Assembly (NCBI GenBank): GCA_024641465.1
Contig: JAHEDB010000158.1
Location: 1-5,897 of the forward strand
Source of the DNA: Chromatiales bacterium
Lineage (GTDB): Bacteria; Pseudomonadota; Gammaproteobacteria; UBA6429; Thiohalophilaceae
DNA length: 5,897 bases
Direction: 5' to 3'
The notes beneath the pieces were generated by a model, which was not told the origin of the DNA, searched no databases, and saw nothing but the letters and a program-made list of their open reading frames with translations. The position numbers were made by a program, and so were the translations under genes. Within the stretch, counting starts at the first letter, position 1. Every line of letters begins with the position of its first letter. Positions 1 to 5,106 of the stretch are shown piece by piece.

Positions 1-2
1 GG

Positions 3-23
3 GCGGCCGAGGTCGCTCCATAA
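3..23 (+). CDS. Possible last codons of a convergent plus-strand gene
   Basis: Reading the plus strand from base 3 gives AAEVAP followed by TAA at 21-23, and a strong plus-oriented intrinsic terminator begins six bases later. That spacing is what one expects at the end of a gene transcribed toward the minus-strand operon. Only six codons are visible, so no family can be named. Frame 1 is an alternative: it reaches a TAA at 28-30, but that stop overlaps the terminator stem, so I prefer the TAA at 21-23. The gene itself is inferred from the terminator more than from the codons. Confidence 0.3.
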   Translation, partial: AAEVAP

Positions 24-28
24 ACTTT

Positions 29-53
29 AAACCCCGCTACGGCGGGGTTTTTT
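29..53 (+). terminator. Rho-independent terminator
   Basis: A perfect 9-bp stem, AAACCCCGC (29-37) with GCGGGGTTT (42-50), closes a TACG loop, i.e. a UNCG-type tetraloop between a C and a G, a class known for high stability. The stem runs into six consecutive T (48-53) on the plus strand, so it should stop plus-strand transcription arriving from the left edge. On the minus strand the same stem is followed only by an interrupted T-rich stretch, so it may also act weakly on the operon coming from the right. Confidence 0.85.
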
Positions 54-72
54 ATTGCCGCATGTATTATAG

Positions 73-104
73 GTAGCCCGTATGCAGCGCAAGCGAAATA
101 CGGG
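73..104 (+). repeat. REP-like palindrome, copy 1
   Basis: A GTAG tetranucleotide (73-76) is followed by a 7-bp perfect stem, CCCGTAT (77-83) with ATACGGG (98-104), around a 14-base loop. A GTAG foot on a palindrome is the hallmark of REP elements mobilised by REP-associated tyrosine transposases (RAYTs). The sequence also resembles a GTAGCCCGGATG-type repeat that I recall from many gammaproteobacterial genomes. It pairs with an oppositely oriented copy 17 bases away, the usual arrangement of a BIME-like doublet. No transposase gene is in the window. Assignment to a family is from memory; the palindrome itself is directly visible. Confidence 0.65.
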
Positions 105-121
105 AGCGTTGTAAGTACGAT

Positions 122-152
122 CCTGGATTCCATTACATTTCATCCAGGCTAC
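122..152 (-). repeat. REP-like palindrome, copy 2 (inverted)
   Basis: On the minus strand this reads GTAG (152-149), then CCTGGAT, a 13-base loop, and ATCCAGG, a perfect 7-bp stem (142-148 with 122-128). It has the same layout as copy 1 in the opposite orientation. Compared with copy 1, two stem positions differ and both differences are compensated on the other arm (C-G versus T-A at position 3, T-A versus G-C at position 5), which argues that the hairpin is maintained. The TAG in its foot is the stop codon of the methyltransferase gene. Confidence 0.65.
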
Positions 153-715
153 AGAATTTTCTGCGCCACCAGCAGGGCCTCATCGCGTATGGCCTGTGCA
201 CTATCACCGGTCATACCCTCTTCGCGGTAATAGCGCACCGACAGGGGTTTAAACAGGCGCAACAGTTCATTGTCTGCTAAGCGATAGGCCGGATTGCCAG
301 GCCCACGGCCGCACTGGTTTTGATTGAAGGTTTGATAGAACAACAGGCCGTCGGGCCGGAGCGCATCGACGATGGCGGGGGCGAGCCGGCGTTCGAGGAA
401 ATAACTCACCACGATGACATCGAAGCGGTTTTGCGGCAGGCCCGCCACCACATCCCGCACGTGGGCCGTTAGCGTCATGCCTGTTGCCCGTAGGGTGAGT
501 TTGTCGATGGCGACGGGTGAGAGGTCCCAGGCCTCGACGTATAAGCCGTGTTTTGCCAGCAGCAGGGCGTTACCGCCCAGGCCACAGGCCAGGTCGAGGG
601 CGCTACCGTGTTTGGGTAACAGGTGCAGGTTGTCCGTCAGGACCCGCGCCGCACGCGGCTCGAGGCTGTTTTCCTGGTAGCGTTTATCCCACTTGGCCTG
701 CTCTGGCGGTGTCAT
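149..715 (-). CDS. Class I SAM-dependent methyltransferase, TehB-like
   Basis: This 188-residue cytoplasmic protein has the Rossmann-fold methyltransferase motifs. The N-terminal WDKRYQ stretch (9-14) is typical of TehB-like small methyltransferases. Motif I, LDLACGLGGNAL (40-51), binds S-adenosylmethionine. The acidic end of strand 2 is in AWDLSPVAID (62-71, D64 likely contacting the ribose). RFDVIVVSYFLER (97-109) matches strand 4, and LRPDGLLFYQTF (119-130) matches the motif after it. The substrate cannot be told; TehB itself methylates tellurite or selenite, but most relatives are uncharacterised. I chose the ATG at 715 because everything upstream in that frame overlaps trkH and does not resemble the family. 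It starts 5 bases after the trkH stop with no clear Shine-Dalgarno, which suggests translational coupling. The stop TAG lies within a REP-like foot. Confidence 0.87.
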   Translation of the reverse strand: MTPPEQAKWDKRYQENSLEPRAARVLTDNLHLLPKHGSALDLACGLGGNALLLAKHGLYVEAWDLSPVAIDKLTLRATGMTLTAHVRDVVAGLPQNRFDVIVVSYFLERRLAPAIVDALRPDGLLFYQTFNQNQCGRGPGNPAYRLADNELLRLFKPLSVRYYREEGMTGDSAQAIRDEALLVAQKIL

Positions 716-720
716 GGCGA

Positions 721-2166
721 TTAGCGCCGCCAGAAGGCCGGGCTGAGCAACACCAGCACGGTGAACAGTTCCAGCCGACCCAGCAACATACTGAAGGCCA
801 GCAGTAGTTTCTGCCAGTCGGGGATGGACTGGAAGTTGGCGCTGACCTCGCCCAGGCCGGGGCCCATGTTGTTGATGCAGGTGGCCACCGCGGAGAAGGC
901 GGTGATCTGGTCCAGCCCACCGGCCATCAGGATCAGGATCAGCAGGCAGAAAATGGCGATGTACAGGGCAAAGAAGCCCCATACCCCGTGCAGCACCTCG
1001 GTCGGATAGAGGCGACCGGCGATCCGGATCGGCCGCACTATGGCGGGGTGGATCAGCTTGATCACCTCATGCTGGGCCTGCTTGAACAACAGCATGATGC
1101 GGATCACCTTCATGCCGCCAGCGGTGGAACCGGAGCAACCGCCGATGAAACTGATCAATATCAGGAACAGGGGCAGGGATACCGGCCAGACGGAAAAATC
1201 TTCTGTGAGATAACCGGTACTGGTGATCACCGAGATGGTCTGGAAGCTAGCGTGCCGTAGTGAAGTCAGGAAACCATCATAGGTCTGATGGGTAGTCAGC
1301 ACCACCGTGATGAATAAAATGGAGGCGGCGACGATCCCCAGGAAGACCATGATCTCACTATTCAGCAGATAGGCGCGCAGGCTGCGCTGGCGGACGGCGA
1401 TAAAGTGGATGCCGAAGTTCATCGCCCCGAGCAGCATGAACAGCTCGGTGATCAGCTCCACCGGCAGGCTTTTATAAAAACCGATACTTTCGTCGTGGCT
1501 GGAAAAACCCCCGGTGGAGAGGGTCGAGAAACTGTGCATCAGCGCCTCAAACGGCGATACTCCGGCCAGGATGTACGCCAGCATGCACGCCAGGGTCAGT
1601 CCGCTATAGATCAGCCAGAAGCTGCGCGCGGTATGGGCGATGCGCGGCGTGAGCTTCTCGTCCTTCATCGGCCCGGGGGTCTCGGCGCGGTACAGCTGCA
1701 TGCCCCCCATGCCCAGCAGGGGTAGCAGGGCGATGGTAATGACCACGATGCCGATACCGCCCAGCCATTGCAGCTCCTGCCGGTAAAACAACACCGAGCG
1801 AGGCAGCTTGTCCAGGCCGACCATGACTGTTGCCCCGGTGGTGGTGAAGGCCGAGGTGGCCTCAAAGAAGGCCTCGGCAAAATTCAGGTGCGGGCCGATG
1901 ATAAACGGTATGGCGCTGACTGCACTCAGCACCAGCCAGAAGGCCGCGACGATCAGGAAGCCCTCCTGCCGGCGCAGCTCCATATTTTGCTTGTACAGGG
2001 CCAGCCACAGACCCAGGCCGATGCCCAGGCTCAGCAACATGGGGATCAGAAAATCGCGGCTTTGGCCATCGCCATCGAGCAGTGAAAGTAGCAGGGGCGG
2101 CAGCAGGCCAAGACTGTGCAGGGCGAGAAAAACTCCCAGTACCCGCAGCACCGCCAGTAGACGCAT
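721..2166 (-). CDS. trkH: Trk potassium transporter membrane subunit, second paralogue
   Basis: This 481-residue integral inner-membrane protein belongs to the TrkH/TrkG/KtrB superfamily, built from four pore repeats (helix, P-loop, helix). The four filter loops are visible: TTTGAT (108-113), STGGF (217-221), TSTGY (315-319) and NNMGPG (432-437). The intramembrane gate loop is GGCSGSTAGGMK (342-353), and the conserved GRLE arginine near the C-terminus is present (463-466). Length matches the family (E. coli TrkH is about 483). The ATG at 2166 is chosen because MRLLAVLRVLGVF aligns with the start of the neighbouring TrkH; the 21 codons upstream in frame overlap that gene and look random. It begins one base after the first trkH stop (TGA-T-ATG) without a Shine-Dalgarno. 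Loops 2 and 3 differ from the first copy, resembling the TrkI/KtrB-like side of the family, so ion affinity or TrkA dependence may differ (inference). Confidence 0.95.
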   Translation of the reverse strand: MRLLAVLRVLGVFLALHSLGLLPPLLLSLLDGDGQSRDFLIPMLLSLGIGLGLWLALYKQNMELRRQEGFLIVAAFWLVLSAVSAIPFIIGPHLNFAEAFFEATSAFTTTGATVMVGLDKLPRSVLFYRQELQWLGGIGIVVITIALLPLLGMGGMQLYRAETPGPMKDEKLTPRIAHTARSFWLIYSGLTLACMLAYILAGVSPFEALMHSFSTLSTGGFSSHDESIGFYKSLPVELITELFMLLGAMNFGIHFIAVRQRSLRAYLLNSEIMVFLGIVAASILFITVVLTTHQTYDGFLTSLRHASFQTISVITSTGYLTEDFSVWPVSLPLFLILISFIGGCSGSTAGGMKVIRIMLLFKQAQHEVIKLIHPAIVRPIRIAGRLYPTEVLHGVWGFFALYIAIFCLLILILMAGGLDQITAFSAVATCINNMGPGLGEVSANFQSIPDWQKLLLAFSMLLGRLELFTVLVLLSPAFWRR

Positions 2167-2167
2167 A

Positions 2168-3622
2168 TCAACGGCGCCAGAAGGCCGGGCTAAGCAGCAC
2201 CAGCACGGTGAAGATCTCCAGTCGTCCAAGCATCATGGCCAGGCTCAGGATCCATTTGGCCGGGTCCTCCAGTGAGGCGTAATTGAGGCCGACCTCGTTG
2301 AGGCCCGGACCAAGGTTGTTGAGGCAGGCGGCAGTGGCAGAGAAGGCGCTGATCTGATCCAGGCCGGTGAGCATCAACACCAGCAGGATCACCACGAAGA
2401 TCGCCACATAGGCGGCGAAGAAGCCCCACACCGCATCGATGACCCGGTCGGACAGGGTTTTGCCGCCGATCTTGATGGGGATCACGGCGTTGGGGTGAAT
2501 GACCCGTTTGACCTCGCGGAAGCCCTGTTTGAGCAGCAGCAGGAAGCGGATCACCTTCATGCCGCCACCGGTCGACCCTGCGCAGGCGCCGATGAAACTG
2601 CTGAACAACAACATTACCGGCAGGAAGCCCGGCCAGGTGTGGTATTCCTGGGTGGTAAAACCGGTGGTGGTGCCAATGGACACGGCCTGGAAAATACCGT
2701 GCAGTATGGCCCGTTCCGGATAGATGAAGACATCCATGTAGTACAGGTAACCGGAGGAGACCACCGCCACGGTCAGCAGGATGCCGAGGTAGGTCTGGAA
2801 TTCGACATCGCGAAAATAGTTCGCCACGCTACGGGTACGCCAGGCGGTGAAGTGCAGGGCGAAATTCACCCCCGACAGGATCATGAACACAATCGCCACC
2901 GCCTCGACCAGGGGTTGGTTGTTGAAGTAACCCATGCTGGCGTCGTGGGTGGAAAAGCCGCCAATAGCGATGGTGGCGAAGCTGTGACCGACGGCATCGA
3001 ACAGGTCCATGCCCGCCAGCCAGTAGGCCAGGGCGCAGGCGACGGTGAGGGCGAGATAGATATACCACAGGGCCTTGGCGGTCTCGGTGATGCGCGGTGT
3101 CAGCTTGCTGTCCTTCATTGGCCCCGGCGTCTCGGCCCGATACAACTGCATACCGCCGATACCCAGCATGGGCATAATGGCCACCGCGATAACGATGATG
3201 CCGATGCCCCCCAACCACTGTAATTGCTGACGATAGTAGAGAATGGACTTGGGCAGCTCGTCGAGGCCGGTGATCACCGTGGCGCCGGTGGTGGTCAGGC
3301 CCGACAGGGATTCAAAAATGGCGTCGGTGAACGACAGGTCCAGTTGCCGACTCATGAATAGCGGCACGGCGCCCACCAGGCCGAGCACGGTCCAGAATAG
3401 GGCAACAATCACAAAGCCGTCGCGCAGTCGAAATTCCTTACGATGTTTTCTTACCGGCAGCCACAACAGCAGGCCGGTGCCGACGGTGGCCAGGAAGGCC
3501 TCGATGAAATGGTTCAGCTCGGTATCCTGGTAGATGACCGACACCAGCATGGGGGGCAACAGGGTGCTGCTGAACACGATCAGGAACAGACCCAGGACGC
3601 GCTGTATGGCGAAGATCTGCAT
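2168..3622 (-). CDS. trkH: Trk potassium transporter membrane subunit TrkH
   Basis: This 484-residue potassium-conducting subunit of the Trk system sits in the inner membrane, working as a dimer on a TrkA ring. Filter loops are TTTGAT (110-115), AIGGF (219-223), TTTGF (318-322) and NNLGPG (435-440); the first two filter glycines fall at 113 and 222, as in the Vibrio TrkH structure. The gate loop is GACAGSTGGGMK (345-356), and the conserved arginine is R467 in GRLE. The stretch FATIAIGGFSTHDASMGYF is nearly the E. coli TrkH sequence as I recall it, so this copy is the orthologue of classical TrkH. The ATG at 3622 lies two bases after the trkA stop (TAA-TA-ATG), with only a distant G-rich stretch upstream, so translation probably depends on trkA. 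Known family role: potassium uptake coupled to the proton motive force and gated by nucleotide-bound TrkA. Confidence 0.97.
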   Translation of the reverse strand: MQIFAIQRVLGLFLIVFSSTLLPPMLVSVIYQDTELNHFIEAFLATVGTGLLLWLPVRKHRKEFRLRDGFVIVALFWTVLGLVGAVPLFMSRQLDLSFTDAIFESLSGLTTTGATVITGLDELPKSILYYRQQLQWLGGIGIIVIAVAIMPMLGIGGMQLYRAETPGPMKDSKLTPRITETAKALWYIYLALTVACALAYWLAGMDLFDAVGHSFATIAIGGFSTHDASMGYFNNQPLVEAVAIVFMILSGVNFALHFTAWRTRSVANYFRDVEFQTYLGILLTVAVVSSGYLYYMDVFIYPERAILHGIFQAVSIGTTTGFTTQEYHTWPGFLPVMLLFSSFIGACAGSTGGGMKVIRFLLLLKQGFREVKRVIHPNAVIPIKIGGKTLSDRVIDAVWGFFAAYVAIFVVILLVLMLTGLDQISAFSATAACLNNLGPGLNEVGLNYASLEDPAKWILSLAMMLGRLEIFTVLVLLSPAFWRR

Positions 3623-3624
3623 TA

Positions 3625-4998
3625 TTAGAGGAAGGTGATCCCCACCTGGAACAGCCGTTCGACCTCCGCGATACGGGTCTTATCGACCAGGAACAGGATG
3701 ACGTGGTCTTCGGATTCGATCACCGTGTCGTGGTGGGCGATGATCACCTCGCCGTTGCGCACAATGGCGCCGATGGTGGCGCCCTGCGGCAGTTTGAGGT
3801 CTTCGATACTGACCCCGACGACCTTGGAATTGGATTTGTCACCGTGGGCGATGGCCTCGATGGCCTCGGCGGCACCACGGCGCAGGGAATGTACCTTGAC
3901 CACGTCACCGCGGCGGATATGGGTCAGCAGGCTACCGATGGTGGCCAGCTGGGGCGAGATGGCGATATCGATGTCGCCGCTCTGGATCAGGTCCACATAG
4001 GCCGGGCGATTGATCAGCGACATCACCTTGCGTGCACCGAGTCGTTTGGCGAGCATGGCCGACAGGATGTTGGCCTCGTCGTCATTGGTCAGGGCGCAGA
4101 ACACGTCGGTGTTTTCGATGTTTTCTTCCAGCAGCAGCTCTTCGTCCGCTGCATCACCGAGCAACACGATGGTCTTTTCCAGTTCATTGGCGAGGGCGAT
4201 CGAGCGCTTGGCGTTGTGGTCAATCAGCTTGACCTGGTAATCGTTTTCCAGTGCCCCGGCCAGGCGCCGACCGATATTGCCGCCGCCCGCCAGCATGATG
4301 CGCTTGTAGGGTTTGTCTTTTTCGCGCAACTCACTGATCACCGCCTTGATGTAGCCGGGGGCGGCGACGAAGAACACCTCGTCATCGGCCTCGATGACCG
4401 TGTTGCCCTTGGGCAGGATGGCCCGGTCGCGGCGAAAGATCGCCGCCACCCGGGTCTCGATACCGGGCATGTGCTTGCGCAGTTCCTGCAATTCATGTCC
4501 CACCAGTGGGCCGCCATAATAGGCCTTGACCCCCACCAGCTGTACCTGGCCATCGGCAAAGTCCAGTACCTGCAGGGCGCCGGGATACTGGATCAGGCGC
4601 TGGATATACTCGGTGATCAATTGCTCAGGGCTGATCAATACATCCACCGGCAGTGCGTCCTGTTTGAACAGTTCCGGGTGACGCAGGTAATCGATGGAAC
4701 GGACCCGGGCGATCTTGGTCGGGGTGTGAAACACGGTATAGGCCACCTGGCAGGCGACCATATTGGTCTCATCGGAATCGGTCACGGCGATTAGCATGTC
4801 GGCATCTTCGGCGCCAGCCTGCTGCAAAATCGCCGGGTGGGAGGCCTGACCGACGACGCTATTGATATCGAGCCGGTCGCGCAACGCGCGCAGGGTCTTT
4901 TCGTTGTTGTCGATGACGGTGATGTCATTGGCTTCCGTAGACAGGTGGGCCGCCAGCGAACTGCCAACTTGCCCTGCACCGAGGATGATGATTTTCAT
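3625..4998 (-). CDS. trkA: Trk potassium system nucleotide-binding subunit TrkA
   Basis: This 457-residue peripheral protein on the cytoplasmic face gates TrkH; E. coli TrkA is about 458 residues. It has the usual duplicated layout: a first RCK Rossmann domain (about 1-125) with GAGQVG (7-12) and the acidic D30 after strand 2; a first TrkA-C domain (about 140-225); a second RCK domain (about 232-350) with GGGNIG (238-243) and D260; and a second TrkA-C domain (about 370-455). The stretches TNDDEANILSAMLAKR and SLRRGAAEAIEAIAHGD are highly characteristic of proteobacterial TrkA. Family knowledge: the RCK domains bind NAD(H) and adenine nucleotides, and this controls the channel. The ATG at 4998 directly precedes the first beta strand, and the Shine-Dalgarno is weak (AAGAA about 7 bases upstream). 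It is the first gene of the tight trkA-trkH-trkH-methyltransferase block. Confidence 0.97.
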   Translation of the reverse strand: MKIIILGAGQVGSSLAAHLSTEANDITVIDNNEKTLRALRDRLDINSVVGQASHPAILQQAGAEDADMLIAVTDSDETNMVACQVAYTVFHTPTKIARVRSIDYLRHPELFKQDALPVDVLISPEQLITEYIQRLIQYPGALQVLDFADGQVQLVGVKAYYGGPLVGHELQELRKHMPGIETRVAAIFRRDRAILPKGNTVIEADDEVFFVAAPGYIKAVISELREKDKPYKRIMLAGGGNIGRRLAGALENDYQVKLIDHNAKRSIALANELEKTIVLLGDAADEELLLEENIENTDVFCALTNDDEANILSAMLAKRLGARKVMSLINRPAYVDLIQSGDIDIAISPQLATIGSLLTHIRRGDVVKVHSLRRGAAEAIEAIAHGDKSNSKVVGVSIEDLKLPQGATIGAIVRNGEVIIAHHDTVIESEDHVILFLVDKTRIAEVERLFQVGITFL

Positions 4999-5015
4999 TT
5001 ATTGTTCTTATTCAT
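4995..5015 (-). other. Possible leader mini-ORF (MNKNNK) before trkA
   Basis: A six-codon reading frame, ATG at 5015 to TGA at 4995-4997, encodes MNKNNK. Its stop overlaps the trkA start in an ATGA arrangement, which is typical of coupled genes. No Shine-Dalgarno precedes it, and the region is AT-rich, so chance is a real possibility. Confidence 0.15.
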
Positions 5016-5036
5016 AGTTGTTTAAAAACAGTTAAC

Positions 5037-5097
5037 CGCAGGGGACGCAGAGAAAACACATTTAATATTAAAATATAAATTCTCTGCGATCTCTGCG
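5037..5097. repeat. Symmetric inverted repeat between ntrX-like gene and trkA
   Basis: Arms 5037-5054 and 5080-5097 pair over 18 positions: nine perfect pairs (CGCAGAGAA with TTCTCTGCG), one A-A mismatch, then eight more pairs of which two are G-U in the plus-strand sense. Each arm is itself a 9-base direct repeat (CGCAGGGGA-CGCAGAGAA; TTCTCTGCG-ATCTCTGCG). The loop carries a perfect 12-bp palindrome, TTTAATATTAAA (5061-5072), almost exactly at the symmetry centre. There is no T run after the stem on either strand, so it is not a standard intrinsic terminator. CGCAGAGA-rich repeats are, as I recall, dispersed in many environmental bacterial genomes. It could be a miniature mobile element, a transcript processing hairpin or a protein site. 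Confidence 0.7.
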
Positions 5098-5106
5098 ATT
5101 TGATAA

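Noticed and set aside
219..223. Apparent filter mutation in the first TrkH (AIGGF in place of STGGF; numbers here are residues of that protein)
   Set aside because: E. coli TrkH, as I recall it, also has AIGGF at this loop, so this is the normal sequence of the TrkH subfamily and not a lesion.
716..982. In-frame extension of the methyltransferase upstream of the ATG at 715
   Set aside because: The added 89 residues are read from trkH DNA in another frame, have no family resemblance, and would overlap the trkH end by 262 bases. The ATG at 715 starts exactly where family similarity begins.
2495..3223. 242-codon open frame on the plus strand, antisense to the first trkH
   Set aside because: The protein is a low-complexity H/Q/G/D-rich shadow, while the opposite strand encodes clear TrkH filter motifs.
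3703..4794. Long 363-codon open frame on the plus strand, antisense to trkA
   Set aside because: It lies entirely opposite the well-conserved trkA gene. Its product is rich in G, D, H and Q with no domain I recognise, as expected for a shadow of GC-rich codon usage.
5055..5080. Possible promoter for trkA in the AT-rich loop (TATATT-like -10)
   Set aside because: No acceptable -35 sequence is found at the right distance, and the AT-rich stretch is explained by the apex of the inverted repeat. A promoter here is possible but not supported.
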